Of a DNA stretch of 47,664 nt, positions 25,447 through 33,457 are shown in pieces. The DNA is taken from assembly GCA_964627535.1 (NCBI GenBank), contig CAZVJW010000032.1:1-47664 (forward strand). The letters run 5' to 3'. The position numbers and the translations under genes were made by a program. The notes beneath the pieces are model-generated. The model worked only from the letters and a program-made list of their open reading frames with translations. It did no database searches and was not told the origin of the DNA. Source of the stretch: UBA1447 sp964627535 (GTDB lineage Bacteria; Bacillota; Clostridia; Oscillospirales; Acutalibacteraceae). Every line of letters begins with the position of its first letter. The stretch's first letter is position 1.

Positions 25447-26616
25447 TTATGAAACGGAAATAACTCCCCACATACCGTTTTGCTTAACCCATGCTTTTCC
25501 TTCATAAACCGGGCGGATTACTTCAAAAACGCCAAAGTCAATTACGCGTTCACCGTTTGTTTTATATAACGAGCATTGATTGTTTTTGTACAGCGTTACA
25601 AACCCGCCCGATGCAGCGTAAGCGCTGTCTGTTGTTCCCCAGTCATAATACGGTGCCCTGTTCCAGCAGCTTTCGTATTCGAAACCGAAAACAGTTTCGC
25701 CTTTTGCATTAAGGTATCCCCATTTGCCATCTTTCTTCATTGCGATCAATCCGTTATGGAATGTTCCGCTGCCTTCATAAATAAAGCCGGTAACCAGTTT
25801 GCCTTGATTCATTAACGCATATTTTTCGTTTTCCAGTAAATTTAATGTTTCCGGTTCTATTATCGTTATCTTTTGAACGGCCATCGTATCAGTCATATAA
25901 TCAGTTGCTTCAGATGCGCCATAATTCCATAAAACAGGTTTATTACCTTTTGATTCCCAGAAAACAACTTTATCTACATCAGTTCCGGTTATTGCAGCGG
26001 AATCCTCACATGGTACAACTTGTTTATTTTCGTTTAATGTGTAGGATTGGTATTCTTGAGTTGTCTCGTTTAAAATGTCTAAACAATATTTACCGCCATA
26101 TCCATTGAATATCTGCGCGTATTTGACATCGGCGATTATTTTCCCGGAATAATCTATCAAACCGAACATGCTGTTTTGCTTAATATAAGCCAGATCATCA
26201 TTTACATGGGCGCTGTTTTGATTGCCTGCCCCAACCCTGTCGGCAACTATAACATCAATATTCTCAGCGTTGATTTTTGGTTCAAGCACCCATTTATAAG
26301 CGGTCTGTTTTGCTGTTGATTCGTTTGCTTTTGTTTCACTATTGCTTTTAGCATCAGAAGTTATCTTGTTGTCTGATGCCTCACTGTTGAAAATTTTGTC
26401 CTTGTTAACATACACAATAGCCGACACACCAATTAAAAAGATAAATAACACAATAACTGCAATTACCGCAGTAGCCCTGCTTTTCCTTTTTTTGTTTGAA
26501 TTAACCGGCATTATTTCGTTTTGCAATCCATCGGTTTCCGAAAGAAATTTCTTTCCGCAGTACTTACAGAAGCCATCGTTTTCTTCGATTTCTTTACCGC
26601 AATTTGGACACAACAT
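25447..26616 (-). CDS. Zinc-ribbon, membrane-anchored WG-repeat protein
   Basis: 389 residues. An N-terminal zinc ribbon (CPNCGKEI and FCKYCGKKF; Cys3, Cys6, Cys17, Cys20), a basic linker (KKRKSRATAV), one transmembrane helix (about 48-69), a Ser/Thr/Lys-rich linker, and an extracellular region (about 105-389) with WG/KWG repeats (MFGLIDYSGKIIADVKY, KWGYLNAKGETVFGF, MWGVISV). The topology suggests cytoplasmic ribbon and external beta-propeller-like repeats. Function unknown; such proteins are common in clostridia. Promoter at 26716-26744. Confidence 0.85.
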   Translation of the reverse strand: MLCPNCGKEIEENDGFCKYCGKKFLSETDGLQNEIMPVNSNKKRKSRATAVIAVIVLFIFLIGVSAIVYVNKDKIFNSEASDNKITSDAKSNSETKANESTAKQTAYKWVLEPKINAENIDVIVADRVGAGNQNSAHVNDDLAYIKQNSMFGLIDYSGKIIADVKYAQIFNGYGGKYCLDILNETTQEYQSYTLNENKQVVPCEDSAAITGTDVDKVVFWESKGNKPVLWNYGASEATDYMTDTMAVQKITIIEPETLNLLENEKYALMNQGKLVTGFIYEGSGTFHNGLIAMKKDGKWGYLNAKGETVFGFEYESCWNRAPYYDWGTTDSAYAASGGFVTLYKNNQCSLYKTNGERVIDFGVFEVIRPVYEGKAWVKQNGMWGVISVS

Positions 26617-26715
26617 TAAAATCAGCTGCCTTTCAACAAAATTTTTATTTTGATATTACTAAGGGAACTTCAATTTTTCAAGACGTAATTTTCATTGTTG
26701 TCTTGTTGTGAAATG

Positions 26716-26744
26716 AGTATATCATATGCGCAAATTAAAGGCAA
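26716..26744 (-). promoter_or_regulatory. Promoter of the zinc-ribbon/WG-repeat gene
   Basis: Reverse strand TTGCCT (26744-26739), 17-base spacer, TATACT (26721-26716). Confidence 0.5.
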
Positions 26745-26808
26745 GATTTTTTAATTTAAAGTGTCAAACTCTGTCCCTTTTATGTGATTTTCAGGTATAA
26801 AATTCACG

Positions 26809-27921
26809 CTATACCCCAAGCAGGGGCTGTTCAAATTTAAACAAAACTTCATTGATTTCAAAAATATTGTAGGTGCCTTCCGCAATAAAATACTCGATGA
26901 TAATGTCCGTCACGTAACTGTGGCTGAGCGCGAAACCCGCCTTGCCCAGCAAATCCTTTGTTTCGTCCAGACTCAGCTGCAGCGCAATGGCGAGGGCGAG
27001 GACGGTCGTCTTTTTCGGTTGGTAATTTTTGTTGATTCTGATTTTGGAAAACAGCTTGCGGTCCATATTGGCTTTTTTGTAAACTTCCGTGTCCGTTTTG
27101 CCTTTTTCGTCTATCAGGCGCAGCAGCATTTTGGAAAACGTTTCATCCGGCACTATGTCGTCAAGGCTGCGGATGGATTTTGCAGCGCCTTCGACCGGCG
27201 CCTGAGGTGCCTGCATGGGGGCGGCCGGTGTGTCAGAGGGACGGGGGTTAGACACGGCATCGCAACAAGAAGTGTCAAACCCCCGTCCCTCTGACACACT
27301 CTCAAACAGCCTTCTGCTCTCGCGCAGGCCATGCACTTCCCCCGGTTCAAGGTTGCGTATGCCCCGCCGGCTGTCTTCCGGGTAATAGCTTTCCTCATAG
27401 TTTTCTTCAATAAACTGCGTTATCGACTGATACAGTTTTTCGCTGAGTTCAAAAGCCTTGCTGTCGTAAACAACAAGGGTAATCATCATGTCGTTTTCCG
27501 CCAGAAACGCTTCAATGGTTTCCGTCGCGGCTTTGAGCGCCTGCTCCTTGGGGTAGCCGTAAATGCCGGAGGATATCAGCGGAAAGGCGATGCTCTGAAG
27601 CCCGTACTCTTTCGCCAACCCTAATGCGTTTTTATAAGCATTGCGCAGCAGCGCCTCTTCGTTTTCATCCCCGCCGTGCCACACCGGGCCGACCACATGG
27701 ATGATAAAATCCGCAGGCAGATTGTAACCCTTGGTAATAACAGCGCCGCCGACCGCGCACCCGCCAATAGCATCGCATTCCGTCTGCAGAGTATGAGCAC
27801 CCGCCGCAGCAAATATCGCGCCGCAGACACCGCCGCCTTGCTTGAGCTTTGTGTTCGCGGCGTTGACGATGGCATCGGCGGTTACTTTGGTTATATCGTT
27901 GCGGATGATTTCGAATGGCAT
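26809..27921 (-). CDS. Macro-domain (ADP-ribose hydrolase-type) protein with C-terminal helical domain
   Basis: 370 residues. Macro domain at about 1-150 (NAANTKLKQGGGVCGAIF, ISSGIYGYPKE, both ADP-ribose-binding loops), as in YmdB/MacroD O-acetyl-ADP-ribose deacetylases. A linker (about 180-240) and a C-terminal helical region (about 245-370) with an HTH-like stretch (KTDTEVYKKANMDRKLFSKI). It probably removes ADP-ribose from proteins or nucleic acids; the C-terminal part may bind DNA. Odd: a 68-bp near-perfect palindromic repeat (27230-27297) lies inside the linker and is translated in frame as SVSEGRGFDTS...NPRPSDTP. Next to the retron-like island, so a defence link is possible but unproven. 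Confidence 0.87.
   Translation of the reverse strand: MPFEIIRNDITKVTADAIVNAANTKLKQGGGVCGAIFAAAGAHTLQTECDAIGGCAVGGAVITKGYNLPADFIIHVVGPVWHGGDENEEALLRNAYKNALGLAKEYGLQSIAFPLISSGIYGYPKEQALKAATETIEAFLAENDMMITLVVYDSKAFELSEKLYQSITQFIEENYEESYYPEDSRRGIRNLEPGEVHGLRESRRLFESVSEGRGFDTSCCDAVSNPRPSDTPAAPMQAPQAPVEGAAKSIRSLDDIVPDETFSKMLLRLIDEKGKTDTEVYKKANMDRKLFSKIRINKNYQPKKTTVLALAIALQLSLDETKDLLGKAGFALSHSYVTDIIIEYFIAEGTYNIFEINEVLFKFEQPLLGV
27230..27297. repeat. Palindromic repeat inserted in the macro-protein linker
   Basis: Arms 27230-27255 and 27272-27297 are 26 bp each with one mismatch (GTGTCAGAGGGACGGGGG... and complement), loop 16 bases. A short degenerate relative, GTGTCAAACTCTGTCCC, occurs at about 26761-26777 downstream of the gene. 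The unit is GC-rich unlike its flanks. Confidence 0.85.
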
Positions 27922-27976
27922 ATTAACCCTCCGTCATCTTTAAGTATTCGCTTAAAAACAAGGTATATTTTCGTAG

Positions 27977-29233
27977 TTACTCTTTAACTAATTTTGTGAT
28001 GATATTCTCATATTTCGATATCAATCGTATTATGTCTAAGGTCTCATTCCGTTCTCTTCTTCCGGCAATCTCCTTATTACTAAAATAATGTTCCTGTAGG
28101 TTCTTTGGCATTGTATTTATTACATAAAAAGGGAACCTTTCGTTAGTTTTAATTAATATTGCAATTGCTTTCAGTTCAAAACATTTACTTATTTCAAAAA
28201 GACGTTTGTCATATGAAAACATATAAGGTAAAAAAATATCAACTTTTCTATCGTCAAAATGTTGGCATTCAAATTCCATAAACCGAAGATGAAACAAGTC
28301 CCAAGCCATATTTTTTATATCACTAATTATTTTTCGACTATTTTTTTGAATTTTGCCAAAGAAAGTATAATTTTGACCTTTTTCAAAGTAGTTGTGTGCA
28401 ACTGTTGTTTCTGGAATCGTAAAAAAACCTAATTCGTTATTCATAAATAAATACAACAAACACATTTTTTCTTCAAGCGAACTATTTGCGTTTTGTAGCT
28501 GAATACTAATCATGCATAACAGGGTAGAATAAATTTTCTGGTACAACTGATTAAGTTCTTCGAACTCTCGAGTACCAGCCATTTTCTTATAAATTGTCAA
28601 TATTTTATTTGCCTGTTTCAGACAGTATCTATCTGATTTTGTATTATTACTATAGAGTTTTTCAAAGGCAAAAAGTGTATCAAAAACATCCTTATAATTC
28701 GCACGGTTATAAAGAAGGTTTTCTAAGGTATATGGCAAATAGTCAACACCAATATTATGCAGTTTCATAAGTTCTATAACACTGGAAATATTTGTAGGAA
28801 TAGACTTCTGTTTACCGTCATAATATTTTTTTAAATAACTAACAGTTTGTGTATCAAAAGAAATGCATCTTTGGTTGAAAGTGAGACCATCACCTAAATG
28901 AACATACCTCTTAATGATATCATTATTTATAAAATTAACTTTATTATAGCTGAATGATGTATACAATTGCTTTTCTATATCTGGTATATTTTTAAACGGC
29001 TCATACAAATCAACTCCAGAATTACCGGAATTTGATATGATTATCGAAATCGATGAAAGCAGAGACATGTTCGAATAGAATATCTTATATGAATCATCAA
29101 CATTGTCGAAATTGCAGATATTGAAAATTAACTCGAGCTGCTCAGAGGTAAGTTTGTTTGAAGATAATGTATGTCTTGGTATATTGAACACCCATTTCTT
29201 AATTGAAAGATAAAAGCTAATTAATACTTTCAA
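27977..29233 (-). CDS. Unrecognised protein downstream of the retron-like RT (candidate effector or protease substrate)
   Basis: 418 codons from a TTG at 29233 that overlaps the RT-protease stop by 17 bases; no good RBS, so coupling to the upstream gene is likely and the exact start is uncertain. The protein is Lys/Asn/Ile-rich and mostly helical, with no signal peptide and no catalytic motif I can name. The best-structured part is at the C terminus (about 320-410; WDLFHLRFMEFE, DIFLPYMFSYDKRLFEIS, FYVINTMP). Composition is AT-rich like the RT gene. By position it is the third retron component, often a toxin in characterised retrons; with a protease in the RT it could equally be the cleavage target. 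That role is inference. Confidence 0.7.
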   Translation of the reverse strand: MKVLISFYLSIKKWVFNIPRHTLSSNKLTSEQLELIFNICNFDNVDDSYKIFYSNMSLLSSISIIISNSGNSGVDLYEPFKNIPDIEKQLYTSFSYNKVNFINNDIIKRYVHLGDGLTFNQRCISFDTQTVSYLKKYYDGKQKSIPTNISSVIELMKLHNIGVDYLPYTLENLLYNRANYKDVFDTLFAFEKLYSNNTKSDRYCLKQANKILTIYKKMAGTREFEELNQLYQKIYSTLLCMISIQLQNANSSLEEKMCLLYLFMNNELGFFTIPETTVAHNYFEKGQNYTFFGKIQKNSRKIISDIKNMAWDLFHLRFMEFECQHFDDRKVDIFLPYMFSYDKRLFEISKCFELKAIAILIKTNERFPFYVINTMPKNLQEHYFSNKEIAGRRERNETLDIIRLISKYENIITKLVKE

Positions 29234-30893
29234 TGAAATATTTGCTTGGTAGGCTACCTAAGGATACGATTCCATTAGACTCCTTACTCTCATCCGCATC
29301 TGCTTGATTTGAATTTCCTTGTATTATTACACCAATTACATCAAAATCAACATTAAAAACCGGTCCACCACTCATTCCAGTTATGATTTTTGCGTCAATA
29401 TTGTATATCGTTTTACCAAACTTCTTATTGCTTCCAATGATTTTGCCCTCTTGCCTCTGAATTGTCGAACCCGGAGAGAAATTCGGAAACCCTGCGATGC
29501 GAATGCGTTGATCAGATACAATATTGGATTTAACAATTCTAGGATGAGAGCCAATCGTGTTTAAATTATCTACTTTTAATATTGCTAAATCAGATTCAGA
29601 ACTACTCCATTCAATTGTAGCACGATGTTTTGTAAATATTTCATTAGCGGAATAAACTTCACATTCATTATTTTCACCCTTAAAAGTATGTTGACAAGTT
29701 AAAAGGTATCCATTACCGATATATAACCCCGTGCCTTGAAAACAATCTTCAAGACTATTGCATTGTTCAACTACAAACAGATTGTTTTCAATCCAAGCAT
29801 ATGCATTGACAATTTTGTCAACATCAAAAATATTTTTGTCTACTAAGATGTTAAATTCTTTTGCTAACTTTGTAAAAGCTGGGTTGCTTGGGGTTTTTAT
29901 CATTTTTAGAAAGTTTAATTTACCCATTAAAACTTGTATAAACCAAGTCGTTATGAAATCATTATCATCCACTTTATTTTTTATGTTTGTTTTAATCTTA
30001 TATGGATATTTTGCAATGTATTTGCAAGCTTCATCATATATTCCATTTTTCATGCAATTGTATAAAATTGATCTTAATTCGATATAAAATTCTCGTTTAA
30101 CATTGATCTTTTCGTTTGTTACTATCCCCGTTACCTCTTGTCGTTTGGTCCTAAATGACAGATTAATTTTACTATCATTAATCCTAAAACCGTTGTTCCC
30201 GATAATCTCAGTAAATTCAGAAGACAATTTAATAGCACCTGGATCATATGAAGAAATAATTTCAACAGGCATCCGTTTCAAATTTGTTGAAATTGTAATA
30301 TCATCTGCATATCTGGTATAATGGCATTTTTTACTTGTGAGAAAGATCATGAGTTCTCTATCCAATCTTTTCAATATCATATTTGATATTGTGGGTGATG
30401 TTGGCGCACCCTGTGGTAGAACGCCTTGATAGCAAGCAATCTGTGCTAAAGTAGTGGCTACTTCATTATTAAATGAATAAGGTCTTGATAAGAAAAGACC
30501 TCTAACCCTACCAAAATGAATACTCGGGAAGAAATCTTCTAAATCGATATTTAATACTATCTTTTTCGAAACATGAAGTTGTGAATTTGATACAATGCTT
30601 TTTCCTGTAACGAATCCGTGAGCACAAGACTGTGCTTTAAACACAACATCTAAAACATCATTGAACCTTTGTTGCAAACTTTTCAATTGAGTGTTTGGTG
30701 CATCAATTTTACGAGTCTTGCCGTTTCTCTTCGATATTTCAAAAGTTAAATATTTATCGTTTTCTTTCGTCATATATATACAGCCAATTAAAAACTCTGG
30801 TTTGACTTCCAACAAATCAGCAATTTCGGTTCGATTTTTTAGAGCGAAAAATTTCGAAAAAATATCTTCTTTTCGTGCAAGCAATCGTTTCAT
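29217..30893 (-). CDS. Retron-type reverse transcriptase fused to a trypsin-like serine protease
   Basis: 558 residues; ATG at 30893 after GAGG. RT domain about 40-290: region X motif NSQLH (103-107, the retron NAxxH), LNIDLEDFFPSI with Asp117, QGAPTSP (161-167), catalytic RYADD (Asp197, Asp198), and the retron region Y VTG (254-256). Residues 290-380 form the thumb/linker. A chymotrypsin-fold protease follows (about 383-550): His402 in LLTCQHTF, Asp435 in SDLAILKVD, and Ser508 in GMSGGPVF, so the triad is complete. Directly upstream is a ~160-nt ncRNA with a1/a2 inverted repeats, as in retrons. RT-protease fusions of retron type have been noted in RT surveys; their mechanism is not established. 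Likely an anti-phage system. Confidence 0.93.
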   Translation of the reverse strand: MKRLLARKEDIFSKFFALKNRTEIADLLEVKPEFLIGCIYMTKENDKYLTFEISKRNGKTRKIDAPNTQLKSLQQRFNDVLDVVFKAQSCAHGFVTGKSIVSNSQLHVSKKIVLNIDLEDFFPSIHFGRVRGLFLSRPYSFNNEVATTLAQIACYQGVLPQGAPTSPTISNMILKRLDRELMIFLTSKKCHYTRYADDITISTNLKRMPVEIISSYDPGAIKLSSEFTEIIGNNGFRINDSKINLSFRTKRQEVTGIVTNEKINVKREFYIELRSILYNCMKNGIYDEACKYIAKYPYKIKTNIKNKVDDNDFITTWFIQVLMGKLNFLKMIKTPSNPAFTKLAKEFNILVDKNIFDVDKIVNAYAWIENNLFVVEQCNSLEDCFQGTGLYIGNGYLLTCQHTFKGENNECEVYSANEIFTKHRATIEWSSSESDLAILKVDNLNTIGSHPRIVKSNIVSDQRIRIAGFPNFSPGSTIQRQEGKIIGSNKKFGKTIYNIDAKIITGMSGGPVFNVDFDVIGVIIQGNSNQADADESKESNGIVSLGSLPSKYFIESIN

Positions 30894-30910
30894 ATTTAAC
30901 CTCGTATATA

Positions 30911-31069
30911 GTAATTGTGGAGGGAATTCACTTTTGTTCTGAGCCCCATCATTATATGAACAGGAATAAAAATGATGAGAGAAACGGGAGAGGCGAAGAA
31001 CATATTGGTAAACATTTGAAATAATCGTTGCGTTACGCTAACGAGAAAGCAATTCCCTCCACAAATTAC
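30911..31069 (-). ncRNA. Retron msr-msd-type non-coding RNA
   Basis: Upstream of the RT on the same strand. a1 (31069-31051, GTAATTTGTGGAGGGAATT) pairs with a2 (30928-30911, AATTCCCTCCACAATTAC) with a single bulged T. The base after a1 is G (31050), the expected place of the branching guanosine. An msr-like stem follows (TCGTT-a-GCG-taa-CGC-AACGA). The msd-like part has TGTTCT pairing with AGAACA and, inside, CATCATT with AATGATG. A promoter lies at 31089-31118. a2 ends 17 bases before the RT start. The exact msr/msd border and reverse-transcription stop cannot be read from sequence alone. Confidence 0.85.
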
Positions 31070-31088
31070 ATCAACCAATTATTTTCTG

Positions 31089-31118
31089 ATTATAACATAA
31101 ATGATTGCAATATGTCAC
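31089..31118 (-). promoter_or_regulatory. Promoter of the retron-like operon
   Basis: Reverse strand GTGACA (31118-31113), 18-base spacer, TATAAT (31094-31089). Predicted start about 31082, 13 bases before a1, as expected for a retron transcript. Confidence 0.65.
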
Positions 31119-31258
31119 TATAAAATATTAATTTATTGTGATTTATTGTGATTGATAGTATTAATATGCCCATTTGAGCAATATAGCCGAATGTGTCTGA
31201 GTACAGAGTTGATTTACTAGAACATTGTATAATTTCAAATCCACTTATCACCCATTCA

Positions 31259-31409
31259 TCAATCATCACAACACTCCTCCACAATCCTCCCCACATGTAT
31301 CTCCGCCGTATTCAAAAACAGCACCCCAAACGCTCCTGAGTAATAATCAGCGGCGGTTCCGTGCAGCCCCAATAATCCCGTCCACGCCGTCTTCCTCAAT
31401 CATTGCCCG
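31259..31409 (-). pseudogene. Decayed C-terminal fragment of an aspartate/glutamate racemase gene
   Basis: The reverse strand encodes, across three frames, RAMIEEDGVDGII / GCTEPPLIIT / GVLFLNTAEIHV..., matching RMITENGVDGIILGCTELPL... and GVPFLNTTQIHV of the intact racemase at 32254-32946. Two single-base deletions break the frame (at about 31369 and 31336), and everything N-terminal is missing. It sits between the retron-like promoter region and gpmA, so it is a remnant of a duplicated racemase copy. Confidence 0.8.
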
Positions 31410-31470
31410 GCAATGCACAGCAGTACATTGTGGGTTTCATACTGACATTATGGGTTTCAATATAAAGATG

Positions 31471-32215
31471 TCATTTTACCTTCCCTTGATTAGCAACACT
31501 ATCCATCTTCGCGGCAATAGCATCCCTGTCGCCAAGATAATACTTATTCTCCACATGAAAGTCGTTATCCAGTTCATAGACAAGCGGTATTCCTGTCGGA
31601 ATGTTTAGGTTCACAATTTCATCATCGGGAATATTTTCAAAATATTTTACCAATGCCCGCAATGAATTGCCATGGGCAGCGATGAACACCCGTTTTCCGG
31701 CAATCATGTCGTTTTTTATAACACCCTCAAAATATGGTACAGCGCGCGCGATGGTATCTTTCAGGCTTTCGGCAAGCGGAAGTTCGGAGGGATTAACATC
31801 TCCTGTATTGCTCGGAGAACGCCGGATTTCTTTCGTCATCTTTGGTTAATGCCGGCGGTCGCACATCAAAGGACCTTCGCCAAATTTTTACCTGTTCTTC
31901 GCCGTATTTTGCTGCCGTTTCTGCCTTATTGAGCCCTTGAAGCGCGCCATAGTGCCTTTCATTTAACTTCCAGCTTTTAATAACCGGCAGCCATTCCCGG
32001 TCCATCTGCGTTAAAACAATGTTTAATGTTTGGATTGCTCTTTTCAGAGTTGAGGTATAACAAATATCAAAATCAAAACCCCCTGCTTTAAGTGCTATTC
32101 CGGCTTCGGCCGCTTCATTTTCACCGGATGCGGAAAGGTCCACATCGGTCCAACCGGTAAAACGATTCTCTTTGTTCCATTCGCTTTCTCCATGCCGAAT
32201 TAATACAAGTTTCAT
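31471..32215 (-). pseudogene. gpmA: 2,3-bisphosphoglycerate-dependent phosphoglycerate mutase, frameshifted
   Basis: ATG at 32215 after GGAGG. The first part encodes LIRHGESEWN (catalytic His8), NERHYGALQG and FDVRPPALTKDDERNPAF and then reads CAATACAGGAGATGTTAA into a stop at 31793. The rest of the enzyme (ELPLAESLKDT, AAHGNSLRAL with the second His) continues in the +1 frame to 31471. Restoring one base gives a full-length GpmA of about 247 residues with no other lesion. So it is a recent one-base insertion, a sequencing error, or less likely a programmed +1 shift (AGGAG sits just before the stop). It follows the racemase gene by 38 bases. Confidence 0.88.
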
Positions 32216-32253
32216 GCTGTAAACCTCCGGTCAAAAATTTATATCGATTGCTG

Positions 32254-32946
32254 CTACAAAAGGCACGCATCCACAATACTTTCCACATGTATCTGCGTCG
32301 TATTCAGGAACGGCACGCCGAATTCGTCTTTGGTGATGATTAACGGCAGTTCGGTGCATCCCAAAATAATGCCGTCAACACCGTTCTCTGTTATCATTCT
32401 CTTGGCGATTTCAAGCAGCCCGGCACGGGTGCCGGTAAAAAAATGCCCCAATTCAATTTCGTCCATCAGTTTTTGGTGGATATAATTACGATCTCTTTCG
32501 TATGGAATGGCAACAGAAATATTGTGCGCGTTAAACACTTTTTGATAATAGGTGCTTTCCATCGTAAACAATGTGCCCATCAGACCGACATTTTTTAAGT
32601 TGTGTTTTTGCGCGGCTTTGCAGGTTTCCTCAACAATGCTTATTAGGGGAATAGGGGATGCTTTTTGAACCTGCTCAAAGACGATATGCGGAGTGTTAGC
32701 GGACATAAAGCCGAAATCCGCGCCGGCTTTGTAAAGCGAGTTGATGCTGTCTGCCAAAAAATCGGTAAGCCCGGAAAGATTTTTCTCCTCGGCCATTTTT
32801 AAAACCGCGGTCATATCGACGCTGTTGATTAATATTTTGGGATAGGTGCCGTTATTGGTTATTTCCCGGTATCCGGCAATAATCCGTTTGTAATAATCTA
32901 TGGTGGATTCGGGCCCGAGCCCGCCGATCATTCCGATGGTTTTCAT
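32254..32946 (-). CDS. Aspartate/glutamate racemase-family protein
   Basis: 230 residues from the ATG at 32946 (GGGAGG eight bases upstream); longer in-frame ORF has no RBS. Two-domain Asp/Glu racemase fold: GMIGGLGPESTIDYYKRI, SANTPH and GCTELPLI. The second catalytic Cys (GCTE) is present, but the position of the first Cys (normally CNTxH) is Ala in MSANTPH, so a two-base racemisation is doubtful; such variants occur widely as amino-acid racemase-like proteins of uncertain activity. It leads the gpmA operon. A broken copy of its 3' part lies at 31259-31409. Confidence 0.85.
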   Translation of the reverse strand: MKTIGMIGGLGPESTIDYYKRIIAGYREITNNGTYPKILINSVDMTAVLKMAEEKNLSGLTDFLADSINSLYKAGADFGFMSANTPHIVFEQVQKASPIPLISIVEETCKAAQKHNLKNVGLMGTLFTMESTYYQKVFNAHNISVAIPYERDRNYIHQKLMDEIELGHFFTGTRAGLLEIAKRMITENGVDGIILGCTELPLIITKDEFGVPFLNTTQIHVESIVDACLL

Positions 32947-33397
32947 CAGTATTACCTCCCTAAGTTTTCGGTAATTCCATTTAATAGCATTATAGCATAT
33001 AAACAAAAAGATGTCGACTGCGAAAAGCAGCCGGCTTCATATGCCTTTTATATATCAAATTACCTGCAAAACTGCCAGTCCAAAGCGCTCAGTTTTTATC
33101 TACCTCTCCGACAAACCTAGATATTAGATTGTGGATTTTAGATGTTAGATGAAGGATATCGTTTTGGCGCCTGAGGATTAATCATCCGTCGGGCGAAGCC
33201 TCAGCGATTTATCGCTGTCTACCCATCCTTGAAAATGATGGCGTTTAACGGCGGGAGCAAGCCCCCGCCCAACAATGAATTTGCTAAAATGCAGCATGAC
33301 TATAATAATATTTCAATATACACAAAACTATCATACGGGCGTGTCGATGGACTTGCTATATTATTCAAAAAATTATTCAAAAAAATTAAAATTCTTA
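32947..33397. other. Non-coding gap with extragenic palindromes
   Basis: About 450 bases upstream of the DUF6273 promoter without a supported gene. It has two inverted repeats: CTGAGG...CCTCAG (about 33173-33214) and GGCGGG-...-CCCGCC (33250-33269). The latter belongs to the class of GC-rich extragenic palindromes whose chance translation reads GGSKPPP. The remainder is simple AT-rich DNA. Confidence 0.6.
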
Positions 33398-33426
33398 TTG
33401 ACAAAATTATATAGAACTAATAATAT
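33398..33426 (+). promoter_or_regulatory. Promoter of the DUF6273 lipoprotein gene
   Basis: TTGACA (33398-33403), 17-base spacer, TAATAT (33421-33426). Confidence 0.65.
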
Positions 33427-33457
33427 ATAATAAAAAATTTATGGAGAAGGCAGAAGA

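Noticed and set aside
31225..31608. Forward 127-codon frame over the racemase remnant
   Set aside because: Antisense of the pseudogene and of gpmA, without RBS.
33229..33414. A 61-codon forward frame starting MKMMAFNGGSKPPP
   Set aside because: It reads through an extragenic palindrome whose translation commonly gives GGSKPPP, has no RBS and no conserved content.
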